A stretch of DNA of 18,124 nt from JAYGED01 sp046582565 (GTDB taxonomy: Bacteria; Pseudomonadota; Alphaproteobacteria; JAAXGF01), in assembly GCA_046582565.1 (NCBI GenBank), contig JAYGED010000150.1, forward strand, positions 1 through 18,124, written 5' to 3'. A program made the position numbers and the translations under genes. Below, piece by piece: positions 1 through 7,317 of this stretch (the stretch's first letter is position 1; every line of letters starts with the position of its first letter). The notes below the pieces were generated by a model. The model made no database searches, had not been told where the DNA came from, and worked only from the letters and a program-made list of their open reading frames with translations.

Positions 1-138
1 GTCCCCTCGCTTGCCGCCATCGTAAATCTCGGACAGCGCAAGGAGACGGCGGCTCTGCCCAGCGTCCTTCGACGTCTTGGCCAAGCGCCGCAATCCCGCG
101 CCATTGAAATCTTCCCGTAACGCAACCGTTCTGCCCAT
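1..138 (-). CDS. IS630-type transposase, N-terminal fragment (runs off the window)
   Basis: The minus strand reads 46 codons from an ATG at 138 to the window edge without a stop. The peptide begins MGRTVALREDFNGAGLRRLA and continues through a segment ending in LSEIYDGGKRGD. This is the typical opening of IS630-family transposases, whose N-terminal helix-turn-helix region precedes a DDE domain that would lie outside the window. A GGAGG ribosome-binding site sits 6 bases upstream of the ATG (145-149), which fixes the start. The family call rests on the N-terminus alone. Whether the gene is intact cannot be judged here. Confidence 0.75.
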   Translation of the reverse strand, partial: MGRTVALREDFNGAGLRRLAKTSKDAGQSRRLLALSEIYDGGKRGD

Positions 139-227
139 GGCAAACCTCCAAATCTGTTCCCTCATTGATTCAGACTTTTGGCCGCTTGGGAATCCCCTAA
201 TTGAGTCGCGCTTAATGCTCGCTGGTA
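1..227 (-). mobile_element. Right part of an IS630-like insertion sequence
   Basis: The transposase fragment ends its upstream region in about 90 non-coding bases before the sequence turns AT-rich near 226. IS630/Tc1 elements insert at TA, and TA dinucleotides occur at 226-227 and 228-229, directly after a segment (about 197-225) that could be the terminal inverted repeat. The opposite end of the element lies outside the window, so the exact boundary is inferred and uncertain. Confidence 0.4.
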
Positions 228-240
228 TAAAAGAAATTTG

Positions 241-333
241 ACCACAGAGACACAGAGGAAGAAGAGGGAAAGAAAAGAAGGTGGTTTATTAAAATAAAAA
301 TTCCTTTCTCGTCTTCCTCTGTGTCTCTGTGGT
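241..333. repeat. 93 bp stem-loop (MITE/REP-like palindrome), possible terminator
   Basis: Bases 241-262 and 312-333 form a perfect 22 bp inverted repeat. The outer part reads ACCACAGAGACACAGAGG and its complement. The pairing continues imperfectly inward (263-272 against 304-311), leaving an AT-rich loop of about 30-50 bases. The element starts 22 bases beyond the stop codon of the minus-strand operon ending at 356, and the strand leaving the hairpin carries T-rich bases (about 230-240), so it could terminate that operon. Repeats with this CACAGAGACACAGAGG core recur in many unrelated bacterial genomes. No coding capacity is visible. Confidence 0.75.
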
Positions 334-355
334 GATCAACCTCTAATTGCTCCAC

Positions 356-1408
356 TCAGACAATAGGCGGCTCGTCGTCCAGGCTGGGGGCGAGTTCTTC
401 TTCGTAGACCGGGTCGTTCTCGAAGGCGTCCATGGTCTTGGCCGCTACTTGCGTTCCCTCCAAGCGGCCGATGTGGAACAGGGCGTCGCCTTCATGGACC
501 AGAGGCAGATTGGTGCCGCCGATGACGATGCCCTCGGCGGGGGACAGCACCTCGACCTCGTTGCCGCCGAAGGGATCGGCGATGGCGCCCAGGCGCTCGT
601 CTTTCTTGACCAGCTTACCCAGCGCCACGGCGCGCCTGAGGATGCCGCTTTGCGACGCTCGCACCCAGGTGCTTGAGCGCACCAGCATGGGATCGACCGG
701 CTTTCGTTTCGTGCGCTTGCGGTCCTTGAGCATGCCGAGAGAGCGCATCACCCCGACAACACCGCGCACCCCGGCGCGGATGGCGAATTCGTCGAAACGC
801 AGGGCCTCGCTCGCCTCATAGACGATGACCGGCACGTCTATTTGCGACGCCGCCTCGCGTAAGGAGCCCTCGCGAAAACCCGAATTGATGACCAGGGGGA
901 CGCCGAAGGCATAGGCCATGGCCGCTGTTTGCTCGTCATCCATATTGGCGCGGATTTGCGGGTAATTGTCGCGATGGATGGCGCCGGTATGCAGATCGAT
1001 GCCGTGGCTGCAGTTGGCGACGATCTCGCCGAGGAAAAGATTGGCAAGACGCCCCGCCAGGGAGCCGCGGGCGGAGCCGGGGAAACTGCGGTTCAGGTCG
1101 CGCCGGTCAGGAAGATTTCGCGACAGAGAGACGAAGCCGAAAACATTGACCACCGGCACCGCCACCAAGGTGCCCCGGATATGTTTTAGGGCGCCAAGGT
1201 TGAGCAGGCGCCGGATGATCTCGACGCCGTTGATTTCGTCGCCGTGGATTGCCGCGTTGACGAACAGCCGAGGCCCGGCACGGCGGCCATGGACGACCTG
1301 GACTGGCATGGTCATGGGCGTATGCAGGGACAGATCGACGAACGGAAGATCGATGGTTTTGCGCTGTCCCGGCGGCACTGCGACACCGCCGATGGTGAAG
1401 GCCTCCAC
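356..1408 (-). CDS. M14-family succinylglutamate desuccinylase/aspartoacylase-like zinc hydrolase
   Basis: This 350-residue protein belongs to the AstE/AspA branch of zinc carboxypeptidase-fold enzymes, which remove an acyl or aminoacyl group from an amino acid through an amide bond. Zinc ligands are visible as HGDE (H55, E58) and the later DLHTGA (H140). DRRDLNR (101-107) matches the substrate-binding arginine region, and VYEASE (E198) supplies the likely catalytic glutamate. The C-terminal third (about 240-320) resembles the beta domain of the family. The start is GTG at 1408, only 5 bases after the rimK stop, so the two are co-transcribed. Beside RimK and a RimB-type protease it probably trims or hydrolyses RimK-type amino-acid conjugates. 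True AstE (arginine succinyltransferase pathway) is unlikely because no other ast gene is present. The family call is firm and the substrate unknown. Confidence 0.88.
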   Translation of the reverse strand: MEAFTIGGVAVPPGQRKTIDLPFVDLSLHTPMTMPVQVVHGRRAGPRLFVNAAIHGDEINGVEIIRRLLNLGALKHIRGTLVAVPVVNVFGFVSLSRNLPDRRDLNRSFPGSARGSLAGRLANLFLGEIVANCSHGIDLHTGAIHRDNYPQIRANMDDEQTAAMAYAFGVPLVINSGFREGSLREAASQIDVPVIVYEASEALRFDEFAIRAGVRGVVGVMRSLGMLKDRKRTKRKPVDPMLVRSSTWVRASQSGILRRAVALGKLVKKDERLGAIADPFGGNEVEVLSPAEGIVIGGTNLPLVHEGDALFHIGRLEGTQVAAKTMDAFENDPVYEEELAPSLDDEPPIV

Positions 1409-1413
1409 GCCGG

Positions 1414-2319
1414 CTACCCCCGACCGCGGGTCTTGGTCTTATGCGGCTTGGCGTGTTTTTCGATGAACTCGATGATGAGTCCGGCAACATCCTTGCCGGT
1501 CGCTTTTTCGATGCCTTCGAGGCCGGGCGAGGAATTGACCTCCATAACCACCGGGCCATGGTTCGAGCGCAACAAATCGACGCCCGCCACATTGAGCCCC
1601 AGGATGCGCGCCGCGCGCACCGCCGTTGAGCGTTCCTCCGGCGTGATGCGAATCACCGAGGCGAAGCCACCCTTGTGGATGTTCGAGCGAAACTCGCCCT
1701 CCTTGCCCTGGCGCTTCATGGACGCCACCACCTTCTCGCCAACCACAAAACAACGAATATCGGCGCCGCCGGCCTCCTTGATGAATTTCTGGACCAGGAA
1801 GTGAGCCTTCAGGCCGCGAAAGGAATCGATCATGCTGGTCGCCATCTGATGGGTCTCGGCCAGGACGACGCCGTTGCCATGGGTGCCTTCGAGCAATTTA
1901 AGCACCAGCGGCACGCCACCGACGAGATCGATCAAATCTTTCGTGTTGCTGGTCGAATGGGCAAAGCCGGTGACCGGCAGGCCGATACCCTTGCGCGAGA
2001 GCAGCTGGAGCGAACGCAGTTTGTCGCGCGAGCGGCCGATGGCGACGGATTCATTCAGCGGATAGACCCCCATCATCTCGAATTGGCGCAGCACGGCGAG
2101 GCCGTAGAAGGTAATCGAGGCGCCGATGCGCGGAATCACCGCGTCGATGCCGGTCATCTTGCGGCCCTGGTAACGCACCTCGGGGCGATGGGAGGTCACA
2201 TTCATATAGCAACGCAAGGTGTTGATGATTTCGATTTCATGGCCACGCGCCTCGGCGGCCTCGACCAGGCGGCGGTGCGAGTAAAGCTTGGGGTTGCGCG
2301 CGAGGATAACCAGTTTCAT
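1414..2319 (-). CDS. rimK: RimK, ATP-grasp ribosomal protein S6 L-glutamate ligase type
   Basis: This 301-residue protein closely follows the E. coli RimK layout from start to end. The N-terminal domain begins MKLVILARNPKLYSHRRL and includes DAVIPRIGASITFYG (59-73) and YPLNESVAIGRSRDKLRS (86-103). An ATP-grasp core follows, with the glycine loop KLLEGTHGNG (141-150), LVQKFIKEAGGADIRC (175-190) and the Mg-binding VVMEVNSSPGLEG (257-269). In E. coli RimK adds glutamates to the C-terminus of S6 and makes poly-alpha-glutamate. A basic tail of about 12 residues (KPHKTKTRGRG) replaces the E. coli end. The ATG overlaps the stop of the upstream protease gene by four bases (ATGA), indicating translational coupling. 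Ligase identity is strong; whether S6 or a small molecule is the acceptor here is open. Confidence 0.93.
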   Translation of the reverse strand: MKLVILARNPKLYSHRRLVEAAEARGHEIEIINTLRCYMNVTSHRPEVRYQGRKMTGIDAVIPRIGASITFYGLAVLRQFEMMGVYPLNESVAIGRSRDKLRSLQLLSRKGIGLPVTGFAHSTSNTKDLIDLVGGVPLVLKLLEGTHGNGVVLAETHQMATSMIDSFRGLKAHFLVQKFIKEAGGADIRCFVVGEKVVASMKRQGKEGEFRSNIHKGGFASVIRITPEERSTAVRAARILGLNVAGVDLLRSNHGPVVMEVNSSPGLEGIEKATGKDVAGLIIEFIEKHAKPHKTKTRGRG

Positions 2320-2816
2320 GTTACGTCTTTCTTGCTTTTCGTCTGCTTTTTCTTGAGCGGAAAATAGGCCTTCCTGGACAGTTTACCCGCCACATACGAA
2401 CGCGCGGGATCAACAATCATACGCCCCTTGATGGCGGTGCGTCCGAGTAGCATACGGAACAGCATACTGTCGCGGCTGGTCAAGGTAATCTCGACCGGCC
2501 AGACCTCGCCGCCCATATGGACGGGCTCCTCGACGACATAGCGCAACTCGCGATGGCCGCCGGAATCCGTGACCCAGCGCTGGTCGATAATCGGGGCCTC
2601 GCAGATAATTTCGATATCGGTGCGCTTTTGCAGCGGATGAATACCGAAACGCACATGGACCAGGCCGTCCATTTGAAACGGTTCGACAAAAAAGGCGTGC
2701 AGCGCCGAGGTGCGCGCGCCGGTATCGATCTTGGCCTTGATGGCCGGCAGGCCGAGGGACGGCAAGGCGAGCCATTCGCGCCAGCCGATCGCCGGTCTCT
2801 CAGATTGATCAGTCAA
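2316..2816 (-). CDS. rimB: RimB-type retropepsin-like protease (annotated in databases as ATP-dependent zinc protease)
   Basis: The conserved core IGWREWLALPSLGLPAIKAK is followed by IDTGARTSALHA, the DTG signature of the RimB/Zn_protease family (PF05618), whose fold is retropepsin-like despite the zinc-protease name. In pseudomonads RimB removes glutamates that RimK has added to S6. I chose the TTG at 2816, giving 166 residues (MTDQSERP...), because it overlaps the upstream oxygenase gene by only 8 bases. The in-frame ATGs at 2888 and 2855 would force overlaps of 80 and 47 bases and add a tail that does not look conserved. The C-terminus is lysine-rich (KKKQTKSKK) and runs into rimK with a 4 base overlap. 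Family is confident; the start is moderate. Confidence 0.85.
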   Translation of the reverse strand: MTDQSERPAIGWREWLALPSLGLPAIKAKIDTGARTSALHAFFVEPFQMDGLVHVRFGIHPLQKRTDIEIICEAPIIDQRWVTDSGGHRELRYVVEEPVHMGGEVWPVEITLTSRDSMLFRMLLGRTAIKGRMIVDPARSYVAGKLSRKAYFPLKKKQTKSKKDVT

Positions 2817-3627
2817 CAATCGACTCGGTGCGGCCGTAAAACAATTCCCGGGCATAGGGCGTGAAGATAACGTTCGGCTCCCGGACATAGCTTAAGACCG
2901 CCGCGAGCCGAGCCTGTTTGCCGATCACCGGCGTTACCCGATGCAGCGCGTAATGGCCCCGGAAAAGCGCCAGGGTTCCAGCCTCGAATTCCAGCAAGTG
3001 GGTATCGCCGGCCGCGCCCTCCATCACCTTGGTGACCCCGTCATAGTTCTCGTCGTCGGAAGAGCGAAGCGCCGGCACATATTCGAACTGGCCGCCGTCT
3101 TGGGCAGTCTGGATGGACAAGGTGACGGAGAAATCCGCCCGGTCGAAATGCCAATTCAGGGATTGTCCGGTCTCGAATACGTTGATATTGAGCGCCGCCA
3201 GGGGGTCGGCATGGCGATAGAGCTTGTCCTCGCCGAGCACGCCGGCGATGAAACCCATCAAGCCGTCCCAATGGTAGAGTCGTTTGAGTATTGCCGTCTT
3301 GCCGATCTGGTCTCCGGCGACACCGCCTTTACGGCTGAACAGCATATGGCTGCGCGGGTGGTCTTCGGGAAAAGCCTCATCCGCGGGCTCGAAATAACAG
3401 GTATGTTCGGTCGCTATTTCATAGGCGAGCGGCGTCAGGTCACGGGCCTCGGCAGCAAGCGCCTCAGCGGCCACGGGCAATACGAAGCCAGGCAGGGACA
3501 AGGCGCCTGTCGCATCCAGCCTTGCACGGCAATCCTCGATCAGCGCAACCGCCTCGGGCGCGCCGAGATCGGCGATCGGATAGCGATCCAGATCGATGAT
3601 CGCGGCGGGTTCGGCACAATCAATCAT
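2809..3627 (-). CDS. Fe(II)/2-oxoglutarate-dependent oxygenase (ArpA/BesD-like fold family)
   Basis: This 272-residue protein carries the jelly-roll facial triad. NWHFDRADFSVTL gives H160 and D162 (HxD), and GHYALHRVTPV gives H229, followed by R240 as a candidate 2-oxoglutarate anchor. The surrounding text (FEYVPALRSSDDENYDGV at 181-198) resembles the ArpA/BesD group of free-amino-acid oxygenases. In the halogenases of that group the aspartate is glycine; here it is Asp, so hydroxylation is expected rather than chlorination. The ATG at 3627 follows a GGGGGAG ribosome-binding site (3631-3637). It is first in the operon and overlaps the RimB gene. A free or RimK-conjugated amino acid is a reasonable but unproven substrate. 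Confidence 0.82.
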   Translation of the reverse strand: MIDCAEPAAIIDLDRYPIADLGAPEAVALIEDCRARLDATGALSLPGFVLPVAAEALAAEARDLTPLAYEIATEHTCYFEPADEAFPEDHPRSHMLFSRKGGVAGDQIGKTAILKRLYHWDGLMGFIAGVLGEDKLYRHADPLAALNINVFETGQSLNWHFDRADFSVTLSIQTAQDGGQFEYVPALRSSDDENYDGVTKVMEGAAGDTHLLEFEAGTLALFRGHYALHRVTPVIGKQARLAAVLSYVREPNVIFTPYARELFYGRTESIVD

Positions 3628-3751
3628 TCACTCCCCCTTCAATGAATACTATCAGCCCTTATCTATCGTACAATGACGCGAGCCGGCTTGTCCCAATCAA
3701 TGGACTGGTAAATTGAATACAAACGACATAATCGACGGCGCAAAAATTTAG

Positions 3752-4990
3752 GTGATCAGCGACTGGCTGATCGAACGGGGCCTGCACCCGGCCGGCTTCG
3801 AGACCCTGATCCACGGGTTTTGCGATCGCCTCGCCGAGGCCGGGGTGCCCTTGTCCCGCGTCTATGTGAGCATTCGCACCCTGCATCCCACCATCGCGGC
3901 GTTCGACATTCTGTGGCGACCCGGTGATAAAATACCGACCAGTCTGTTTAATCATGAAATGGCCGGTGCGTTCGCCTGGGGCAAGAGCCCGTTTTACCAT
4001 ATGCTGGAAACCAACGTCCCGACCATGCGCCGCTCCTTGGCCAACCCGGAAGCGCCGCTCGAATTCTCTGTCCTCGAGGAATTGCGGAACCAGGGCCTGA
4101 TCGACTATTTCGCCAGCGTCATCAAATTTGATGTTGCCAATATTAAATACCACCCGACAGGCATGGCATCATCTTGGGCTACCAACAGGCCCGAAGGCTT
4201 CACGGACGAGCATCTGGATATCCTCAACCGCCTGCTGCCCCGCCTCGCCCTGTCCCTCAACGTCGGCTTGGCCCGGCAGATCGCGGTCAACATGCTCGAT
4301 ACCTATGTCGGCCATGAGAGCGGCCAGCGCATCCTCGCCGGCGATATCCAACCGGGCAAAATGGATGTGCTGCCGGCGGTCATCTGGCTTGCCGATCTGC
4401 GCAGTTTCACGGCGGTGAGTGACACCATGCCCCACGATAAGATCGGCGATATGCTCAACGCCTATTTCGAATGCATGGTTGAGCCGGTCCAGGCGCGTGG
4501 CGGCCAGGTTTTGAAATTCCTCGGCGACGGCCTGCTCGCCACCTTCGACACCAACGCCAATAAATCCGACGGCCTCTGCAGCCAGGCCCTGTCGGCGGCG
4601 GCCGATTCGATCGAGCGGGTTCGCGCCCTGAACAAAGAGCGCCAGGCGGCGGACTGGCCGGCCATGGAACTCGATATAGCACTCCATCTCGGCGATGTAC
4701 TTTACGGCAACGTGGGCGCCGGTGATCGGCTCGACTTTACGGTTATCGGCCCGGCGGTCAACGAAGCCAGCCGCATCGAGGCCCTTTGTACGCCGCTTGG
4801 CCATAACATCCTGATCTCCGAGTCCTTCGCCAAGGCCGCCACAACCTGTTCGGCCCGGTTGGTCTCTGCCGGCCGTCATTCTCTACGGGGCGTGGCCGGC
4901 GACCAGGAGCTGTTCACCATGGTCGGCTTGGATGCAGAACGATCTACTCCTGGGGCTCGGCCAGTTCCGCCGCAACCACGGACGGGCTGA
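3752..4990 (+). CDS. Class III adenylate/guanylate cyclase with an N-terminal sensor-like domain
   Basis: Residues about 205-390 form a complete class III catalytic domain. IWLADLRSFT gives metal aspartate D215. VLKFLGDGLLATF supplies the second metal aspartate D259 and the base-contact lysine K255. RLDFTVIGPAVNEASRIE contains D329, N337 and the transition-state arginine R341. The Lys/Asp pair favours ATP over GTP, so cAMP is the likely product. Residues 1-180 have no transmembrane segment and look like a soluble GAF-like sensor, a guess from length and pattern. The start is GTG at 3752 with a weak ribosome-binding site, 124 bases from the divergent oxygenase gene. The last 47 bases overlap the convergent membrane gene, and the proline-rich tail beyond residue 393 lies in that overlap. 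Confidence 0.9.
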   Translation: MISDWLIERGLHPAGFETLIHGFCDRLAEAGVPLSRVYVSIRTLHPTIAAFDILWRPGDKIPTSLFNHEMAGAFAWGKSPFYHMLETNVPTMRRSLANPEAPLEFSVLEELRNQGLIDYFASVIKFDVANIKYHPTGMASSWATNRPEGFTDEHLDILNRLLPRLALSLNVGLARQIAVNMLDTYVGHESGQRILAGDIQPGKMDVLPAVIWLADLRSFTAVSDTMPHDKIGDMLNAYFECMVEPVQARGGQVLKFLGDGLLATFDTNANKSDGLCSQALSAAADSIERVRALNKERQAADWPAMELDIALHLGDVLYGNVGAGDRLDFTVIGPAVNEASRIEALCTPLGHNILISESFAKAATTCSARLVSAGRHSLRGVAGDQELFTMVGLDAERSTPGARPVPPQPRTG

Positions 4991-5993
4991 AGGACAAGCG
5001 CCAGCCGAGCGCCACCCCAGCGACGATCCACAGCAGCTCACGCGCGCGACGCACCAGCGCCGCCGCCAGCCCCAGGGGCGGCTGGCCGGTCAGCGCGCCG
5101 ACCAGCACGACGAAGCCGGCCTCGCTGGCGCCCAAATTGGCAGGGATGAAGAAACTCCCGGCGCGCACCAGCTGCAGCACCGATTCCGTGATCCAGGCTT
5201 CGGTGAAGGTTATCGGATGGCCGAGAAAATCAAGGATCACATAAAGCTCAACCGCGCCGAGCAGCCAGCTCGACAGCACAAAACCCAACGCACCGGCAAA
5301 ACGCCCGGGCCGGTGGCGATAGAAGGCGGCAAATCGGTCGTCAAGCTCGCGCAAATGACCGAGTGCCGTCTCGAGCCGGCCGCCAGGGCGCTTCGCTGCC
5401 AGGCGCGCGGCCAGACGACTCGCCACGCCCCAGCGCTGGACGGCGAAGAAGCCAAGCACGCCAGCGGCGAGCACCATCACCCCCACGCCGGCAACGATGC
5501 GGTAGGTCTCCCCGAAAATGTCCCTGTCCATCATTAGAGTCAGGCCGACAGAGGCGTAGATGATCAATCCGATCAGCGTGACCGTCTTGGCCATGACCAG
5601 GGATGCCGCCCCTTGCCCGTAACCGACGCCATGGCGCTTCTTCAACAGCAACACCTTGACCGGCTCGCCGCCGAGGGACGCCGCCGGGATGATGGCGTTG
5701 AACGCCTCGCCGACCAGCCGCGCCATCCACAGGCGGCCGAGCCACAGCCTTTCCAGCCTGGGCCCCGCCAGGGTGAGCCACCAGGCGGCGCTGTCGCAGG
5801 TAAAGGCCAGCATATAGATGGCGAGCACCGAAGCGACCCCGAGAGGGCCCATGCGCCCGAGCCATGCACCCGCCGCAGACAAATCGACTTCGTAAAGAAT
5901 AACGGCAAGCAGGCCAAGCCCGGCGAACAGATAGACGATGCGTAGAATGCGCAAGATTGATTTCCTTGAAGTCCCGTGAGTAGAATCTAGCAT
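4944..5993 (-). CDS. Flippase-like integral membrane protein (LPG synthase TM domain/HpnL type, PF03706)
   Basis: This 349-residue protein has about eight hydrophobic segments, starting with ILRIVYLFAGLGLLAVILYE. It contains the family hallmark PAASLGGEPVKVLLLKKR (about residues 103-120) and a late FFIPANLGASEAGFVVL segment (about 279-295), both typical of the UPF0104/lysylphosphatidylglycerol-synthase transmembrane family. That family also includes HpnL of hopanoid loci. Such proteins are thought to move or position lipids in the inner membrane. No soluble aminoacyltransferase domain is attached, so it is not MprF. The ATG at 5993 has a poor ribosome-binding site. An in-frame TTG at 5954 has AAGGAA 8 bases upstream and is a credible alternative. 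It is divergent from a CDP-alcohol phosphatidyltransferase-like gene, which supports a lipid role. Confidence 0.82.
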   Translation of the reverse strand: MLDSTHGTSRKSILRILRIVYLFAGLGLLAVILYEVDLSAAGAWLGRMGPLGVASVLAIYMLAFTCDSAAWWLTLAGPRLERLWLGRLWMARLVGEAFNAIIPAASLGGEPVKVLLLKKRHGVGYGQGAASLVMAKTVTLIGLIIYASVGLTLMMDRDIFGETYRIVAGVGVMVLAAGVLGFFAVQRWGVASRLAARLAAKRPGGRLETALGHLRELDDRFAAFYRHRPGRFAGALGFVLSSWLLGAVELYVILDFLGHPITFTEAWITESVLQLVRAGSFFIPANLGASEAGFVVLVGALTGQPPLGLAAALVRRARELLWIVAGVALGWRLSFSPSVVAAELAEPQE

Positions 5994-6026
5994 ACCGTCG
6001 CATCAGCAACAGCAATTGCCATAACC

Positions 6027-6632
6027 GTGAACAAACCGCCCTACGATCAACGCATCGCCCGCCTGCTGGTGCTTCCCCTAGCACAAACACCGGTCACGCC
6101 GAACCATATAACCGCCATGACCCTGCTGCTTGCCCTGGGCGCCGCCTGCCTGTTCGCTCAGGGAGACGGGCGCGCCGCCGACTGGGGCGCCGGGTTATTC
6201 GTTTTGGCGCGCTTTCTCGATCATTTAGACGGTGAGCTGGCCCGGCTTAAGAATGCAAAATCGCGATTCGGCTATTACTTCGACTATATCGCCGGGGCGC
6301 TCAGCTACACCGCCCTGTTCGCCGGTATCGGCATTGGTCTATCAGACGGCGCTCTGGGCGGCTGGGCCCTGGTCCTCGGCGCGGCGGGAGCGGCCTCGGC
6401 GATCCTTTCACTGTTCATCAATCTCGACATCGACAAGCAGATGGAGCTTAGCGACGGCCAGGCAACAGGCTATCCGGGTTATGCCGGGCTCGAACTCGAA
6501 GACGGCATCTACCTCATCGCGCCGATCGCCTGGTTCGGCGGGCTCACGCCCTTTTTCGTGCTCTGCGGCATCGGCGCCGCGGTCTATTGCCTGTGGTCCG
6601 CCTGGTCCCTCGTGAAGCTCAGGATGGGCTGA
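6027..6632 (+). CDS. CDP-alcohol phosphatidyltransferase-like membrane protein lacking the fourth motif aspartate
   Basis: This 201-residue membrane protein has about six hydrophobic helices. The CDP-alcohol phosphotransferase motif is present as DHLDGELAR (D65, D68, G69, A72, R73) followed at the right spacing by GYYFD (G82, D86). The position of the fourth aspartate is G90 (FDYIAG), a glycine. In structurally studied members the aspartates bind metal and the CDP-diphosphate, and the fourth is proposed as the catalytic base, so this protein may be inactive, altered in chemistry or specific for an unusual acceptor. The start is GTG at 6027, 33 bases from the divergent flippase-like gene. The end overlaps the convergent YkgJ gene by 14 bases. 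A paralogue with all four aspartates lies nearby at 7298-7903. Confidence 0.85.
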   Translation: MNKPPYDQRIARLLVLPLAQTPVTPNHITAMTLLLALGAACLFAQGDGRAADWGAGLFVLARFLDHLDGELARLKNAKSRFGYYFDYIAGALSYTALFAGIGIGLSDGALGGWALVLGAAGAASAILSLFINLDIDKQMELSDGQATGYPGYAGLELEDGIYLIAPIAWFGGLTPFFVLCGIGAAVYCLWSAWSLVKLRMG

Positions 6633-7317
6633 ACAACCTTTCCCCGGCGAGCCAGCGGCTGGCGGCTTTGTCGTCCGCTAGGGCGATGCGCAGGGCGGCG
6701 ATGAATTCCAGGTTTTCGATCTCGTGGCCCGACTCGACCAATCCGGCGATCAGGCTGTAGCCGACTCCGTTGGCGGCATTGAGCTGCATGGCCACCTGGG
6801 GGACCGGCTCCTGCATGCGCGAATTGTAGGAGCGCCGGCAAGCGGCCACATCGGTCGAGGCGACGGCGCGGCAGCTGATCGGGCGGACCTGATGAATACC
6901 GCAGGAATTATCGACCAGCATGGGGCACGGCAGACGCATGGCTTCGCGAGTCTCGGCGTCCTGACCATGGGTCAGGCGGTCGAGATTGGCGAGCTTCACC
7001 TTGAGAGCGTCGAGCTTCGCCGCCGGCCAGGTTCGGCGCAGATGGTCCGCGACCAGCAATATCTCGGGCGGGCTGACGGTGAGCAGGATGTGGCAGCAGT
7101 ACGGGCAGCCGGGGCCGCAGGCGATGGGTTGGGGCGTGGGAACAAGCTTGTTGACCCGGGCGATGAGCGCCTCGATTCGCGCGAGTGACTTTTTCATCAT
7201 CACCAGGAGGCGCTTCGCCGTACGCCGGCCCGACAGGGCCTTGGCGGTGGCGCGGGCCTGGGCTTCGGCGGCGGCGCCGATCAGCGCTCCGGCGCGCTTA
7301 AGCCGCGGGTCCGCCAA
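6619..7317 (-). CDS. YkgJ-type cysteine cluster protein
   Basis: This 232-residue protein has the CxxxCxxCC cluster CGPGCPYCC (C67, C71, C74, C75) and further conserved cysteines C131 (PCPMLV), C139 (NSCGIHQVRP), C149 (ISCRA) and C160. This is the PF03692/YkgJ pattern, presumed to bind zinc or an iron-sulfur centre; the biochemical role is not established. The basic, alanine-rich N-terminus (1-60) may be a helical extension. The start is TTG at 7317, supported by an AGGAG ribosome-binding site five bases upstream inside the end of the preceding CDP-alcohol phosphatidyltransferase gene. The 20 base overlap with that gene indicates an operon. It overlaps the plus-strand paralogue by 14 bases at its end. 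Confidence 0.88.
   Translation of the reverse strand: MADPRLKRAGALIGAAAEAQARATAKALSGRRTAKRLLVMMKKSLARIEALIARVNKLVPTPQPIACGPGCPYCCHILLTVSPPEILLVADHLRRTWPAAKLDALKVKLANLDRLTHGQDAETREAMRLPCPMLVDNSCGIHQVRPISCRAVASTDVAACRRSYNSRMQEPVPQVAMQLNAANGVGYSLIAGLVESGHEIENLEFIAALRIALADDKAASRWLAGERLFSPS

Noticed and set aside
356..1408. AstE of the arginine succinyltransferase pathway
   Set aside because: No astA, astB, astC or astD neighbours; the RimK/RimB context points elsewhere.
4169..4879. 236-codon minus-strand frame opposite the cyclase
   Set aside because: Shadow of the cyclase catalytic domain; no recognisable motif and no ribosome-binding context.
5341..6090. 249-codon minus-strand frame overlapping the flippase-like gene in another frame
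   Set aside because: Its translation is arginine- and glycine-rich low-information text; the membrane protein in the overlapping frame has clear family motifs.
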